Source: Streptomyces huiliensis | Lineage (GTDB): Bacteria; Actinomycetota; Actinomycetes; Streptomycetales; Streptomycetaceae | Direction: 5' to 3' | NCBI RefSeq assembly: GCF_020037025.1 | Contig: NZ_JAIQLH010000023.1 | Span: 1-64,000 of the forward strand | Length of the DNA stretch: 64,000 nt | Notes under the pieces: model-generated | Seen by the model: the letters and a program-made list of their open reading frames with translations, nothing else | Databases searched by the model: none | Told to the model about the DNA's origin: nothing | In this document: positions 44,303 to 54,564 of the stretch, piece by piece | Position numbering within the stretch: the first letter of the stretch is position 1 | How the letters are laid out: each line of letters opens with the position of its first letter | Program-made: the position numbers and the translations under genes

Positions 44303-44875
44303 TCACCAGCTATGCGCCACATCCACAATCAGCTTGTCCCCCGACTGCTCGACCCGGAACGGCAGTCGAGCCCGGACGCCCACGGCCACCTGGGTCTGGC
44401 CCTCGAAGCTCGCGCCGAACTTCGTGTCTTGGAAGGTGCGGTAGCCGGTGAGGTCGACGCCCGGGAGGGGCTGGCGGCCGTGGCCCGGGTAGGTGGGGGT
44501 GCCGGTGTTGGGGTCGTAGCTCGGGGCGTTCAAGTAGACCTGGAGTATGGCGCCGCCCTTGACGGGTATCAGGTCGCCGGAGCCGTCCTGGTGGAAGGCG
44601 TCGACGTAGCCCACGCGGAAGCCGGTCTTGGACGAACCGCCGAGGTCGAAGACCAGGCGGTCGTAGCACTCGTTGCTGCCGGTCCTGATGTTCTTCAGCG
44701 GCTTGTATCCCGAGCCGGTGGCGGACTTGTCGCCGCTGCCCCAGGCCGTCGAGCAGGCCGCGGTGGTCCCGGGCGCCGCCGGGGCGGTGGTCGCGGCGTC
44801 GGCGGTGCCGATCGTGCCCATGAGCCCCGCGCCGGCCAGTACGAGTACGGCGGCCGCTGTCGTCAAACGTCGCAT
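44303..44875 (-). CDS. Secreted AMIN-like domain protein
   Basis: 190 aa. A Sec signal (TTAAAVLVLAGAGLMGTIG, cleaved near TADAAT) is followed by a domain with NECYDRLVFDLGG, GFRVGYVDAF, GGAILQVYLNAPSYDP and RLPFRVEQSGDKLIVDV. This pattern is that of the AMIN-like proteins common in Streptomyces, thought to bind cell-wall polymers outside the cell. ATG at 44875 has AGGAGAC about 7 nt upstream. The CRISPR leader begins right after its stop on the same strand. Confidence 0.85.
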   Translation of the reverse strand: MRRLTTAAAVLVLAGAGLMGTIGTADAATTAPAAPGTTAACSTAWGSGDKSATGSGYKPLKNIRTGSNECYDRLVFDLGGSSKTGFRVGYVDAFHQDGSGDLIPVKGGAILQVYLNAPSYDPNTGTPTYPGHGRQPLPGVDLTGYRTFQDTKFGASFEGQTQVAVGVRARLPFRVEQSGDKLIVDVAHSW

Positions 44876-45074
44876 GGTGTGTCTCCTGGAAGATCTGGAT
44901 ACAGGTACATGCGATAGGACCATCGTAACGAGCGCAGGTCACGCCGGGTGCAGGTTTCAGCCAAAGATCACGCTACGTTGACGCAAAACAGATTCTTGTT
45001 AGCCGTTGTTCAAGCGGCGCCCAAATCAACTCCTTTTCGTAATAAGCCAGTTGACCTCAGCAAATGGCCAACAC

Positions 45075-45110
45075 CGCCCGCCGGACGGGCCGATGTCCGT
45101 CCGGCGGGCG
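45075..45110. terminator. Terminator downstream of gltD
   Basis: Perfect 14-bp stem CGCCCGCCGGACGG (45075-45088) with its complement (45097-45110) around an 8-nt loop, 22 nt beyond the gltD stop. GC-rich, no U-tract. Confidence 0.8.
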
Positions 45111-45131
45111 GGGCGACAAGGGGTGCCGACC

Positions 45132-46592
45132 TCAGACCGCCAGCGCCCGGTCCGTCGGGCGGATCGGGGCCGGGAGCGTGCTCGTGCCCGTCAGGTAGCG
45201 GTCGACGGCACGCGCCGCCGAGCGGCCCTCCGCGATCGCCCAGACGATCAGCGACTGGCCACGACCCGCGTCACCGGCCACGAACACGCCCGGCACGTTC
45301 GTCGCGTAGGAGCCGTCACGGGCGATGTTCCCGCGAGCGTCCAGCTCCAGGCCCAGCTGCTCCACCAAGCCGTTCGCGCGGTCCGTTCCCGTGAAGCCCA
45401 TCGCCAGCGTCACCAGCTGCGCCGGGATGCGGCGCTCAGTACCCGGCTTCTGCTCAAGCTTGCCGCCCTTGAACTCCACCTCCACCAGGTGCAGCCACTG
45501 CACACGCCCCTCCTCGTCGCCCTCGAAGTGGGTCGTGGACACCGAGTAGACGCGCTCCCCGCCCTCCTCATGGGCCGAGGTGACCTTGTACAGCATCGGG
45601 AACGTCGGCCACGGCTGACCAGCCGCCCGCTCCTCCCCCGGCCGCGGCATGATCTCCAGCTGCGTCACCGACAACGCGCCCTGCCGGTGCGCCGTGCCCA
45701 CGCAGTCCGCGCCCGTGTCACCGCCACCAATCACCACCACGTGCTTGCCCTCGGCCGTGATGGTGGGGGCGACGTAGTCACCCTCCTGCACCTTGTTGGC
45801 GACCGGCAGGTACTCCATCGCGAAGTGGATGCCGCGCAGCTCCCGCCCGGGAACCGGCAGGTCACGGGATGTCGTCGCACCCGCCGCCACGACCACCGCG
45901 TCGTACCGCCCGCGCAGCTTCGCGCCGTCGATGTCGCGGCCGATCTCGACCTCCGTGCGGAACTTGGTCCCCTCCGCCCGCATCTGCTCGATGCGCCGGT
46001 TGATGTGCCGCTTCTCCATCTTGAACTCGGGGATGCCGTACCGCAGCAGCCCGCCGATCCGGTCGGCACGCTCGTACACCGCCACCGTGTGACCCGCCCG
46101 CGTCAGCTGCTGGGCGGCGGCGAGGCCGGCGGGACCCGAGCCGATGACGGCGACGGTCTTGCCGGAGAGCCGCTCGGGCGGCTGCGGCGTGACGTCACCC
46201 GCCTCCCACGCCTTGTCGACGATCGTCACCTCGACGTTCTTGATGGTGACGGGGTCCTGGTTGATGCCCAGGACGCACGCGGACTCGCACGGCGCCGGGC
46301 ACAACCGGCCCGTGAACTCGGGGAAGTTGTTCGTCGCGTGCAGGCGCTCGCTCGCCGCCTGCCAGTCGCCCCGCCACGCGTAGTCGTTCCACTCGGGGAT
46401 GAGGTTCCCCAGCGGACAGCCGTTGTGGCAGAACGGAATGCCGCAGTCCATGCACCGGCCGGCCTGCTTCGAGATGACCGGCAGCAGCGAGCCCGGAACG
46501 TACACCTCGTTCCAGTCGCGGACGCGCTCCTCGACGGGACGGGTGCGGGCGACCTCGCGCCCGGTGGTCAGGAAGCCCTTCGGATCAGCCAT
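45132..46592 (-). CDS. gltD: Glutamate synthase (NADPH) small subunit
   Basis: 486-aa small subunit of GOGAT, which passes electrons from NADPH through FAD and two 4Fe-4S clusters to GltB. The cluster-binding cysteines are in [19 protein letters not shown] and [20 protein letters not shown] motif [25 protein letters not shown] motif [14 protein letters not shown], and C-terminal [20 protein letters not shown] are canonical. Length normal. ATG overlaps the gltB stop by 8 nt; last gene of the operon, ended by a stem-loop at 45.1 kb. Confidence 0.96.
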   Translation of the reverse strand: MADPKGFLTTGREVARTRPVEERVRDWNEVYVPGSLLPVISKQAGRCMDCGIPFCHNGCPLGNLIPEWNDYAWRGDWQAASERLHATNNFPEFTGRLCPAPCESACVLGINQDPVTIKNVEVTIVDKAWEAGDVTPQPPERLSGKTVAVIGSGPAGLAAAQQLTRAGHTVAVYERADRIGGLLRYGIPEFKMEKRHINRRIEQMRAEGTKFRTEVEIGRDIDGAKLRGRYDAVVVAAGATTSRDLPVPGRELRGIHFAMEYLPVANKVQEGDYVAPTITAEGKHVVVIGGGDTGADCVGTAHRQGALSVTQLEIMPRPGEERAAGQPWPTFPMLYKVTSAHEEGGERVYSVSTTHFEGDEEGRVQWLHLVEVEFKGGKLEQKPGTERRIPAQLVTLAMGFTGTDRANGLVEQLGLELDARGNIARDGSYATNVPGVFVAGDAGRGQSLIVWAIAEGRSAARAVDRYLTGTSTLPAPIRPTDRALAV

Positions 46593-49500
46593 GGGTCGCC
46601 GCCTCCATCATCTTCTCGTGGGTCTCGGTCTCGGAGAGACCCGCTCGCTCGGCGGCGTCCTTGGCGGCGAGCACTGCCTGGTACGTGGGCGGGACGACCT
46701 TGCGGAAGCGCGCCACCGCCGCGTCCCAGTCGGCGAGGAGGCCGGCCGCCACGGTGGACCCCGTCTCCTCCTGGTGGCGGCGCACGACACCGTGCAGCCA
46801 CCGCGCGTCGGCGTCGTCCAGCGACCCGACAGCCCCCGCCAGCTCCTTGTTGACGTTGCGCGGGTCCAAATCCACGACGTAGGCGACACCGCCCGACATG
46901 CCGGCCGCGAAGTTCCGTCCCGTCGGACCGAGCACGACGGCCCGGCCACCCGTCATGTACTCGCAGCCGTGGTCGCCGACGCCCTCCGACACGACCACCG
47001 CGCCCGAGTTGCGGACGCAGAACCGCTCCCCGACCGCGCCCCGCAGGAACATCTCCCCGCCCGTGGCGCCGTAACCAATCGTGTTGCCGGCGATGGTGGA
47101 GTACTCGGCGAGGTGGTCGGCGGCCCGGTCCGGCCGGACGACGAGCCGGCCGCCCGACAGGCCCTTGCCGACGTAGTCGTTGGCGTCGCCCTCCAGCCGC
47201 AGGGTGACACCGCGCGGCAGGAAGGCGCCGAACGACTGGCCGGCCGAGCCGGTGAACGTGATGTCGATGGTGTCGTCGGGCAGCCCGGCGCCGCCGTACC
47301 GCTTGGTGACCTCGTGGCCGAGCATGGTGCCGACGGTCCGGTTGATGTTCCGGACCGGCACCTGCGCCCGCACGGGCTGCGCCTCCTCGACCCCCACTGT
47401 GTCGAGCGCGTCGGCGGCCAGCTTGATCAGCTGGTTGTCGAGTGCCTTGGCCAGGCCGTGGTCCTGGGGGACGGTCCGGTGCCGTACGGCGCCCGCGGGC
47501 AGCTCGGGGACGTGGAACAGCGGTGCGAGGTCGAGCCCCTGCGCCTTCCAGTGGTCCACGGCCCGCCCGGTGTCGAGGAGTTCGGCGTGCCCGACGGCCT
47601 CCTCCAGCGTCCGGAAGCCCAGCTCGGCGAGCAGCTCCCGCACCTCCTCCGCGATGAACTCGAAGAAGTTGACGACGAACTCGGCCTTGCCCGCGAACCG
47701 TTCCCGCAGCACCGGGTTCTGCGTGGCGATGCCGACCGGGCAGGTGTCCAGGTGGCAGACGCGCATCATGACGCACCCGGAGACGACGAGCGGCGCGGTC
47801 GCGAACCCGAACTCCTCCGCCCCGAGCAGCGCCGCGATCACGACATCGCGCCCGGTCTTGAGCTGCCCGTCGGCCTGGACGACGATCCGGTCGCGCAACC
47901 CGTTGAGCAGCAGCGTCTGCTGGGCTTCGGCCAACCCCAGCTCCCACGGCCCGCCCGCATGCTTCAGCGACGTCAGCGGCGACGCGCCCGTACCCCCGTC
48001 GTGCCCGGAGATCAGCACCACATCCGCGTGCGCCTTCGACACACCCGCCGCGACCGTCCCGACGCCCACCTCGGACACCAGCTTCACATGGATGCGGGCG
48101 GCCGGGTTGGCGTTCTTCAGGTCGTGGATGAGCTGGGCGAGGTCCTCGATGGAGTAGATGTCGTGGTGCGGCGGCGGGGAGATGAGCCCGACGCCCGGCG
48201 TCGAGTGCCGCGTCTTGGCGACCCACGGGTAGACCTTGTGGCCGGGCAGCTGGCCGCCCTCGCCGGGCTTGGCGCCCTGGGCCATCTTGATCTGGATGTC
48301 GTCGGCGTTGACCAGGTATTCGCTGGTCACCCCGAAGCGCCCGGACGCGACCTGCTTGATGGCGCTGCGCCGCGCCGGGTCGTACAGCCGCTCCGGGTCC
48401 TCGCCGCCTTCACCCGTGTTGGACTTGCCGCCCAGCCGGTTCATGGCGATGGCCAGCGTCTCGTGGGCCTCCTGCGAGATGGACCCGTACGACATCGCGC
48501 CCGTCGAGAACCGCTTGACGATCTCGCTCACCGGCTCGACCTCGTCCAGCGGCACCGGCTTCCGGTCGCTGGCGAACGCGAACAGCCCGCGGAGCGTCAT
48601 CAGCCGCTCCGACTGCTCGTTCACGCGCACGGTGTACTGCTTGAAGATGTCGTAGCGCCGGGAGCGGGTGGCGTGCTGGAGCCGGAAGACGGTGTCGGGG
48701 TCGAACAGGTGCGGCTCGCCCTCCCGCCGCCACTGGTACTCGCCGCCGATCTCCAGCCGCCGGTGGGTGGCGGGGATGCCGGTGGCGGGGTACGCCTTGG
48801 CGTGCCGGGCGGCGACCTCGCGGGCGACGATGTCCAGGCCCACGCCGCCGATCTTGGTGGGCGTGCCGTGGAAGTACGTGTCGACGAACGACGCGTCGAG
48901 CCCGACGGCCTCGAAGACCTGGGCGCCGCGGTAGGAGGCGACGGTGGAGATGCCCATCTTGGACATCACCTTCAGCACGCCCTTGCCCAGCGCCTTGATG
49001 AGGTTGCGGATGGCGTCCTCGGGCGCGATGCCGCTGAGGAACGTCCCGGCCCTGACCAGGTCCTCGACGGACTCCATGGCGAGGTACGGGTTGACGGCCG
49101 CCGCGCCGTAACCGATGAGCAGCGCGACGTGGTGCACCTCGCGGACGTCCCCCGCCTCGACCAGCAGGCCCACGTGCGTGCGCTGCTTGGTGCGGATGAG
49201 GTGGTGGTGGACGGCCGAGGTGAGCAGCAGGGACGGGATGGGGGCGTGCTCGGCGTCGGAGTGCCGGTCGGAGAGGACGATCAGCCGGGCGCCGCCGGCG
49301 ATGGCCGCGTCGACCTCGGCGCACATCGCGTCCAGCCGCGCGGCCAGCGCCTCGCCGCCGCCGGAGACCCGGTAGAGGCCGGAGAGGGTGGCGGCCTTGA
49401 GGCCGGGGAGGTCGCCGTCGGCGTTGATGTGGATGAGCTTGGCGAGCTCGTCGTTGTCGATGACCGGGAACGGCAGGGTGACGCTGCGGCAGGACGCGGC

Positions 49501-51168
49501 CGTCGGCTCCAGCAGGTTGCCCTGCGGGCCGAGGGACGAGACGAGCGAGGTGACCAGCTCTTCCCGGATGGCGTCCAGCGGGGGGTTGGTGACCTGCGCG
49601 AACAGCTGGGTGAAGTAGTCGAAGAGCAGCCGCGGGCGCGCGGAGAGCGCGGCGATCGGCGAGTCGGTGCCCATCGAACCGATCGGCTCGGCGCCCGAGT
49701 TCGCCATCGGCGCGAGGATGACGCGCAGCTCCTCCTCGGTGTAGCCGAAGGTCTGCTGGCGGCGGGTGACGGACGCGTGGGTGTGCACGATGTGCTCGCG
49801 CTCGGGGAGGTCCTTGAGCTCGATGAGCCCGGCCTCCAGCCACTCCTTGTACGGCTGCTCGGCGGCGAGGCCGGCCTTGATCTCGTCGTCCTCGATGATG
49901 CGGTGCCCGGCCGTGTCGACCAGGAACATCTTCCCCGGCTGGAGCCGGCCCTTGCGGACGACCCGGGCGGGGTCGATGTCGAGGACGCCGACCTCGGAGG
50001 AGAGGACGACCAGCCCGTCGTCGGTGACCCAGTACCGGCCGGGACGCAGCCCGTTGCGGTCGAGAACGGCGCCGACGAGGGTGCCGTCGGTGAAGGTGAC
50101 GCAGGCCGGGCCGTCCCAGGGCTCCATCAGGGTGGAGTGGTACTGGTAGAAGGCGCGACGGGCGGGGTCCATGGAGGCGTGGTGCTCCCATGCCTCGGGG
50201 ATCATCATCAGCACGCTGTGCGGCAGCGAACGCCCGCCCAGGTGCAGCAGCTCCAGCACCTCGTCGAAGGAGGCGGAGTCGGACGCGTCCGGGGTGCAGA
50301 CGGGGAACGTCCGCTCCAGGCTCTTGCCCGTCCCGAACAGCTCCGACGCGAGCTGCGACTCGCGGGCGCGCATCCAGTTGCGGTTGCCGTTGACGGTGTT
50401 GATCTCACCGTTGTGGGCGACGAACCGGTACGGGTGGGCGAGCGGCCAGCTGGGGAACGTGTTGGTGGAGAAGCGGGAGTGGACCAGCGCGATGGCGGTG
50501 GCGAACCGGCGGTCGGACAGGTCCGGGAAGAAGGGCTCCAGCTGGCCGGTGGTCAGCATGCCCTTGTAGACGATGGTGCGGGCGGAGAGCGACGGGAAGT
50601 AGACGCCGGCCTCGCGCTCGGCGCGCTTGCGCAGCACGAACGCCTTGCGGTCCAGGGCGATCCCGCGGCTCTCGCCGTCCGCGTCCGCCACGAACAGCTG
50701 CCGGAACTCCGGCATGGTGGCGCGGGCGGTGCTGCCCAGCAGCTCGGGGGCGACGGGGACGGTACGCCAGCCGAGGACGGTCAGCCCTTCCTCGGCGGCG
50801 ATGGCGGCGATCGTCTCGATGCGTGAGACACCCTCGGCGTCACCGTCGGCATCACCGTCGACGTCACCCTCGGCGGGCAGGAACGCGATGCCGACCGCGT
50901 ACGCCCCCTGCTCCGGGAGGGCGAAGTCCACGGCCTCGCGGAGGAAGGCGTCCGGGATCTGGACGAGGATGCCGGCGCCGTCACCGGAGTCCGGCTCGGA
51001 GCCGGTGGCGCCGCGGTGCTCCAGGTTGCGCAGGACGGTGAGCGCCTGTTCCACCAGGGCGTGGCTCGCCTCGCCGGTCAGAGTCGCGACAAAGCCGACG
51101 CCGCAGGCGTCGTGCTCATGGCGGGGGTCGTACATCCCCTGCTGAGCGGGGTGGGATGCAGAACGCAT
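46585..51168 (-). CDS. gltB: Glutamate synthase large subunit
   Basis: 1527-aa GOGAT large subunit: glutamine and 2-oxoglutarate give two glutamates. The N-terminal Ntn amidotransferase domain has its catalytic Cys22 in [12 protein letters not shown], exposed after propeptide removal. The central and FMN synthase domains follow, with the 3Fe-4S cysteines in [17 protein letters not shown] near residue 1135 and the C-terminal beta-helix ([20 protein letters not shown]). Start at 51168 is chosen because GGGAG lies 6 nt upstream. Residues ~98-113 hold four acidic repeats ([10 protein letters not shown]) from four 12-bp units, which look like a species-specific insertion. Confidence 0.96.
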   Translation of the reverse strand: MRSASHPAQQGMYDPRHEHDACGVGFVATLTGEASHALVEQALTVLRNLEHRGATGSEPDSGDGAGILVQIPDAFLREAVDFALPEQGAYAVGIAFLPAEGDVDGDADGDAEGVSRIETIAAIAAEEGLTVLGWRTVPVAPELLGSTARATMPEFRQLFVADADGESRGIALDRKAFVLRKRAEREAGVYFPSLSARTIVYKGMLTTGQLEPFFPDLSDRRFATAIALVHSRFSTNTFPSWPLAHPYRFVAHNGEINTVNGNRNWMRARESQLASELFGTGKSLERTFPVCTPDASDSASFDEVLELLHLGGRSLPHSVLMMIPEAWEHHASMDPARRAFYQYHSTLMEPWDGPACVTFTDGTLVGAVLDRNGLRPGRYWVTDDGLVVLSSEVGVLDIDPARVVRKGRLQPGKMFLVDTAGHRIIEDDEIKAGLAAEQPYKEWLEAGLIELKDLPEREHIVHTHASVTRRQQTFGYTEEELRVILAPMANSGAEPIGSMGTDSPIAALSARPRLLFDYFTQLFAQVTNPPLDAIREELVTSLVSSLGPQGNLLEPTAASCRSVTLPFPVIDNDELAKLIHINADGDLPGLKAATLSGLYRVSGGGEALAARLDAMCAEVDAAIAGGARLIVLSDRHSDAEHAPIPSLLLTSAVHHHLIRTKQRTHVGLLVEAGDVREVHHVALLIGYGAAAVNPYLAMESVEDLVRAGTFLSGIAPEDAIRNLIKALGKGVLKVMSKMGISTVASYRGAQVFEAVGLDASFVDTYFHGTPTKIGGVGLDIVAREVAARHAKAYPATGIPATHRRLEIGGEYQWRREGEPHLFDPDTVFRLQHATRSRRYDIFKQYTVRVNEQSERLMTLRGLFAFASDRKPVPLDEVEPVSEIVKRFSTGAMSYGSISQEAHETLAIAMNRLGGKSNTGEGGEDPERLYDPARRSAIKQVASGRFGVTSEYLVNADDIQIKMAQGAKPGEGGQLPGHKVYPWVAKTRHSTPGVGLISPPPHHDIYSIEDLAQLIHDLKNANPAARIHVKLVSEVGVGTVAAGVSKAHADVVLISGHDGGTGASPLTSLKHAGGPWELGLAEAQQTLLLNGLRDRIVVQADGQLKTGRDVVIAALLGAEEFGFATAPLVVSGCVMMRVCHLDTCPVGIATQNPVLRERFAGKAEFVVNFFEFIAEEVRELLAELGFRTLEEAVGHAELLDTGRAVDHWKAQGLDLAPLFHVPELPAGAVRHRTVPQDHGLAKALDNQLIKLAADALDTVGVEEAQPVRAQVPVRNINRTVGTMLGHEVTKRYGGAGLPDDTIDITFTGSAGQSFGAFLPRGVTLRLEGDANDYVGKGLSGGRLVVRPDRAADHLAEYSTIAGNTIGYGATGGEMFLRGAVGERFCVRNSGAVVVSEGVGDHGCEYMTGGRAVVLGPTGRNFAAGMSGGVAYVVDLDPRNVNKELAGAVGSLDDADARWLHGVVRRHQEETGSTVAAGLLADWDAAVARFRKVVPPTYQAVLAAKDAAERAGLSETETHEKMMEAATHG
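50829..50876 (-). repeat. Four imperfect 12-bp units within gltB
   Basis: Units of the form CACCGTCGGCAT at 50829, 50841, 50853 and 50865 encode Glu/Asp-Gly-Asp-Xaa repeats in the N-terminal amidotransferase domain of GltB. Confidence 0.85.
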
Positions 51169-51274
51169 CGGCGCTCCCGTCGTCTTGGCATTCATGGCGG
51201 TGCATGTGCCGAGGGACGACGCTGGCCCTCCGCGAAATTTGGTGCAGGCTACATGATGACCCGCTTCTCGCACA

Positions 51275-51300
51275 GTGGAAGATGTATTCCACTATGTGGA
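51275..51300. promoter_or_regulatory. Overlapping inverted repeats upstream of gltB
   Basis: GTGGAA-GATGTA-TTCCAC (51275-51292) overlaps TCCAC-TAT-GTGGA (51288-51300), so one TTCCAC arm is shared. The arrangement looks like a two-site operator 107 bp before the gltB start. I suspect an IclR-type amino-acid regulator, but that assignment is inference only. Confidence 0.5.
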
Positions 51301-51401
51301 CAACAGCGGCCGGATCCACGAGATCCGTGAGATCCATGAGGGTGGAGCGCAACCGGCGCGGGCCGCACTGCCCACGGGCGCTTGTGAAGATGTGCCCTGT
51401 T

Positions 51402-51439
51402 GTCGAAGGGTTGAAACCGCATGGAAACCAGCTCGTGAC
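51402..51439. promoter_or_regulatory. Possible GlnR-like site upstream of gltB
   Basis: Pentamers with exact 11-bp phasing: GTCGA (51402), GAAAC (51413), GAAAC (51424), GTGAC (51435). The GlnR box of Streptomyces is GTnAC-N6-GAAAC repeated. Spacing matches, but the order of the third and fourth pentamers is swapped. Nitrogen control of gltB would make sense; the match is partial. Confidence 0.35.
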
Positions 51440-51448
51440 GCACGTTCG

Positions 51449-51468
51449 TTATGCGGTGACCCGCATAA
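51449..51468. terminator. Stem-loop after the VIT1-family gene
   Basis: TTATGCGG-TGAC-CCGCATAA, perfect 8-bp arms and a 4-nt loop, 4 nt after the stop of the VIT1-family gene. Likely terminator; an operator role for gltB cannot be excluded. Confidence 0.5.
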
Positions 51469-51472
51469 AGCA

Positions 51473-52204
51473 TCACCCGACGGCGGTCCCGAAGGCAATA
51501 CCCAGGAGATACGTCACACCGGCCGCCGCACCGCCCAGCAGCAGCTGCCGCAGCCCGCTGAACCACCAGCTGCGCGCGGTGACCCGGGCGACGACCGCGC
51601 CGCACGCGAACAGCCCCAGCAGCGCCAGCAGCACCGCGGGCCACAGCTGCGTGGCGCCCAGCAGGTACGGGAGGACGGGCAGCAGCGCGCCCAGCGCGAA
51701 CGAGCCGAACGAGGCGAGGGCCGCCGTCATCGGCGAGGGCAGGTCGGAGGGGTCGATGCCCAGCTCCTCGCGGGCGTGGATCTCCAGCGCCTGCTCCGGG
51801 TCCTTCGACAGCTGCCGCGCCACCTCCCGCGCGAGCGCCGGCTCCACCCCGCGCGACTCGTAGAGCGCGGCCAGCTCCTCCAGCTCGTCCGTCGGGTGTT
51901 TCCGCAGCTCACGCCGCTCGATGTCGAGCTCGGCGAGGACCAGCTCGCGCTGCGACGCGACGGACGTGTACTCCCCCACCGCCATCGAGAACGCACCCGC
52001 GGCGAGCCCCGCCAGCCCCGTGATCACCAACGTCTGCGACGTGGCGTCCCCGCCCGCGACGCCGGTCAGCAGCGCGAGGTTCGACACCAGACCGTCCATC
52101 GCCCCGAACACGGCGGGACGCAGCCAGCCGCCGTTCACGTCGCGGTGCGTGTGGTTGTCGCGGTGGGCTATGTGCGTGGCGGCGGCGGTGTCGAGGACGG
52201 CCAT
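51473..52204 (-). CDS. VIT1/CCC1-family metal transporter
   Basis: 243 aa. Family hallmarks are AVFGAMDGLVSNLALLTGVA in the first membrane helix and AGLAAGAFSMAVGEYTSVAS in the second. A hydrophilic helical metal-binding-like insertion follows (QRELVLAELDIERRELRKHP, then EPALAREVARQLSKDPEQAL). Three further helices run from about residue 150. Family members move Fe2+ or Mn2+ across membranes (vacuolar in plants and yeast); direction in bacteria is probably export. ATG at 52204; the upstream gap carries a dispersed palindromic element. Confidence 0.92.
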   Translation of the reverse strand: MAVLDTAAATHIAHRDNHTHRDVNGGWLRPAVFGAMDGLVSNLALLTGVAGGDATSQTLVITGLAGLAAGAFSMAVGEYTSVASQRELVLAELDIERRELRKHPTDELEELAALYESRGVEPALAREVARQLSKDPEQALEIHAREELGIDPSDLPSPMTAALASFGSFALGALLPVLPYLLGATQLWPAVLLALLGLFACGAVVARVTARSWWFSGLRQLLLGGAAAGVTYLLGIAFGTAVG

Positions 52205-52577
52205 GGTGGTTCGGTGCTCCTTCGCCCGGAGGGCGGGCCTTGTGCTCTGCCCCCTACGGTCCGACGGTACGCACGAATGGCATGTCCGCGCTAGCAAGGA
52301 AGGCCGAACTTACCTCGCTGACCTGCGGTTTTGCCGCGCCCCGGTCCCACCCCTTCGCCGATTCCCGGGGGCAAGCCCCTCGGACCCCCGAAACCGCGCT
52401 CCGCGGGTTGTCCTCAATCGCCGGACGGGCTGGAAGTGCCACCTCAGGCACGATCCAGCCCGTCCGGCGTTTGAGGACGAGCGGCGAAGCCGCGACAAGC
52501 GGGGTCTGGGGCGCAGCCCCAGGAAACGGCGAAGGGGCGGGACAGGGGCAAACCCCCATCCCGCCCCAGCGCAAAGC
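52205..52577. other. Intergenic region mostly filled by a palindromic element
   Basis: 373 nt between the VIT1-family start and the lgt stop. The first ~130 nt should carry the VIT1-family promoter. The rest is copy B of the dispersed element. No gene is visible. Confidence 0.6.
52337..52566. repeat. Dispersed GC-rich palindromic element, copy B
   Basis: The core stem is CGCCGGACGGGCTGG (52419-52433) with its complement (52455-52469). The 21-nt loop itself carries a GTGCC/GGCAC hairpin (52436-52451). Outer arms TCCTCAA and TTTGAGGA extend the core. Small flanking hairpins such as CGGCGAAGCCG and GGGGCGCAGCCCC precede a GCGAAGGGGCGGG phrase shared with copy C. Located 3' of lgt. Confidence 0.82.
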
Positions 52578-53528
52578 TCAGAGCTTCTTGGCCGGCTTCG
52601 CCCCGTCCGCCGGCTTCGGCCCATCCACCGGCTTCGCCCCACCCGCCGGCTTCGACAGATCCACCGGCTCCCCCGGAGCACCGTCCTCCGCCTCCCGAGC
52701 GGAGCCGGAAGCACCCGGCTCGACCACAGCCTCCCGCCCAGGAACCCTCCTCGACGACACCACCATGTAAGCCACCGCCGCCAGGAACACCAGAATCGAC
52801 GTCCACCCGTTGAGCCGCAGCCCCAGCACATGATGGGCGTCGTCCACCCGCAGGTACTCCGTCCAGAAGCGCCCCACCGTGTACGCCGCCACATACAGCG
52901 CGAACGCCCGGCCATGACCGAGCTTGAAGCGCCGATCGGCCCAGATCACCAGAGCGGCGACCCCGAGGCACCACAGCGACTCGTACAGGAACGTCGGATG
53001 GTACGTACCGGCGACCCGCCCGATCCCCGGATCGGCGTCGATCTTCAGCGCCCACGGCAGGTCCGTCGCCTTGCCGTAGAGCTCCTGGTTGAACCAGTTG
53101 CCCCACCGGCCGATCGCCTGCGCCACGGCGATACCGGGGGCGACGGCGTCCGCCCAGGCCGGCAGCGGGATGCCGCGCGTCCGGCAGCCGATCCAGGCGC
53201 CGACCGCGCCGAGCGCGACCGCGCCCCAGATGCCGAGGCCGCCCTCCCAGATCTTGAAGGCGTCGACCCAGTTCCGCCCCTCACCGAAGTACAGCTCGTA
53301 GTCGGTGATGACGTGGTAGAGCCGGCCGCCGACGAGGCCGAAGGGCACGGCCCAGACGGCGATGTCGGCGACGGTCCCGGCCCGGCCGCCGCGCGCCATC
53401 CAGCGGCGGTTGCCGAGCCAGACGGCGGCGAAGACGCCGATGATGATGCAGAAGGCGTAGCCGCGCAGCGGGACCGGCCCCAGGTGGAGCACGCCGGTCG
53501 ACGGGCTGGGAATGTATGCGAGATTCAT
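52578..53528 (-). CDS. lgt: Prolipoprotein diacylglyceryl transferase
   Basis: 316-aa membrane enzyme adding diacylglycerol to the lipobox Cys of prelipoproteins. Motifs: IPSPSTGVLHLGPVPLRGYA, VGGRLYHVITDYE, the diagnostic GRWGNWFNQELYG, and FLYESLWCL. Six to seven spans. The C-terminal ~65 residues are a soluble Glu/Ala then Lys/Pro/Asp tail with repeated (A/D)GxKPxxGPKP units, absent from E. coli Lgt but common in actinobacteria. It follows the thioredoxin-fold gene by 135 nt. It would process LivK and the GH113-like lipoprotein in this window. Confidence 0.95.
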   Translation of the reverse strand: MNLAYIPSPSTGVLHLGPVPLRGYAFCIIIGVFAAVWLGNRRWMARGGRAGTVADIAVWAVPFGLVGGRLYHVITDYELYFGEGRNWVDAFKIWEGGLGIWGAVALGAVGAWIGCRTRGIPLPAWADAVAPGIAVAQAIGRWGNWFNQELYGKATDLPWALKIDADPGIGRVAGTYHPTFLYESLWCLGVAALVIWADRRFKLGHGRAFALYVAAYTVGRFWTEYLRVDDAHHVLGLRLNGWTSILVFLAAVAYMVVSSRRVPGREAVVEPGASGSAREAEDGAPGEPVDLSKPAGGAKPVDGPKPADGAKPAKKL

Positions 53529-53663
53529 GGCACCACCGACGCTACCCTGCCGGGGCGCGCGACCGGCAACCCACCCGGGACAACAGCTGCGTAACGGGCC
53601 CCGTGCCCCGCACGCGAAACGCCCCGGACTCGCACGCCCCGCGGGAAGCGCGCCCCGCCCGCC

Positions 53664-54464
53664 TCAGTGCTTCTTCTTGGACGACGAAGAGGACGTCGCC
53701 ACGACCATCTCCCGCAGCTTCGCCGGCGTCAGCGGATGCGCCGGGTCGCCGTACACGCTCTTCCCGTTGAGCAGCACGGTCGGGGTGGCCTTGTAGGCGC
53801 CCTTGCGGAACGTCTCGTACGTCTGCTTCACCCAGCTGTCGTGCATGCCGTCGTCGACGCACTTCTGGAAGCCGGGGGTGTTCAGCCCCGGGACCTGCTC
53901 GGCCAGCTCGTACAGCCGGGAGGTGTCGCCGAAGGCGTCCTTCGTCTCGGGCGGCTGGTTCTTGTAGAGGACGTCGTGGTACGCGGCGAACTTCCCGACG
54001 TCCTGCGCACACGCCGCCGCGTTCGCGGCCCGGAGCGAGCCCGCACCGCCCAGGTTCCGGTCGATGAGGGTGACGATGTGGTACTCGGTCTTGAGCTTCC
54101 CCTCCTGCTCCAGGTCGCGCACGGTGTCGCGGTACGCGTTCTCGAACAGGGCGCAGGCCGGGCAGCGGAAGTCCTCGTAGACGGTCAGCGTGGCCTTGGC
54201 GGCCTTCTTGCCGACCGGGATGGTGGAGCCGTCCTTGCCGAGCGCCCCCTGCGGCGGCAGCGGCGGACCGGCCGCCTCGTCCTCCTTCTCCCCGCCCGTG
54301 CTCGCGATCACCGCCGCGACCCCGGCGCCGGTCCCCAGCACCCCCACCACCGCCAGCCCCGCGATCATCGCCCGTCTGCGTTTGGCGCGGGCGGCGTCCT
54401 TCAGGCGCTGTTCCTGCAGCCGCTCGCGGGCGCTGCGCTTTGCGTCGCTGTTCTTCTCGTTCAC
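53664..54464 (-). CDS. Membrane-anchored DsbA-type thioredoxin-fold protein
   Basis: 266 aa. A basic N-terminus and one membrane helix (residues 32-55) are followed by an extracytoplasmic DsbA-like domain. The redox motif is CPAC at 101-104 within LTVYEDFRCPAC, and the cis-Pro loop is GAYKATPTVLLNG. A Ser/Lys-rich tail ends in KKKH. A third and fourth Cys (CAQDV, KCVDDG) may form a second disulfide. It probably oxidises or isomerises disulfides in secreted proteins. GTG at 54464 is favoured because the basic helix follows; upstream in-frame ATG at 54512 is possible. Lies between trpA and lgt in the same orientation. Confidence 0.88.
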   Translation of the reverse strand: MNEKNSDAKRSARERLQEQRLKDAARAKRRRAMIAGLAVVGVLGTGAGVAAVIASTGGEKEDEAAGPPLPPQGALGKDGSTIPVGKKAAKATLTVYEDFRCPACALFENAYRDTVRDLEQEGKLKTEYHIVTLIDRNLGGAGSLRAANAAACAQDVGKFAAYHDVLYKNQPPETKDAFGDTSRLYELAEQVPGLNTPGFQKCVDDGMHDSWVKQTYETFRKGAYKATPTVLLNGKSVYGDPAHPLTPAKLREMVVATSSSSSKKKH

Positions 54465-54564
54465 GTCCCCGTACAACGAAGTACGACGAACCGGGGGTGC
54501 GCCTCGGCGCACCCCCGGTCCCAGGTTCCTTCGAACGGGTTACCCCGGCTCGCTCACGACGGGA

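Larger units (their letters stand above)
51169..51472. other. Control region upstream of gltB
   Basis: 304 nt between the gltB start and the VIT1-family stop, both minus strand. It contains a compound palindrome (51275-51300), three tandem 9-bp repeats GATCCxxGA (51313-51339), 11-bp-phased GAAAC/GTGAC pentamers (51402-51439) and a terminator-like stem-loop (51449-51468). No gene is seen. Confidence 0.6.

Noticed and set aside
43617..44451. Apparent proteins of repeated HARGPPRTRGDH-like units over 43.6-44.4 kb
   Set aside because: These are CRISPR repeats and spacers read as open frames; period 61 nt does not preserve frame.
46399..50826. A 1475-codon open frame on the plus strand opposite gltB
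   Set aside because: High GC leaves the antisense frame free of stops. Its translation is Arg/Gly/Val/Asp-rich low complexity, and gltB on the other strand has full family conservation.
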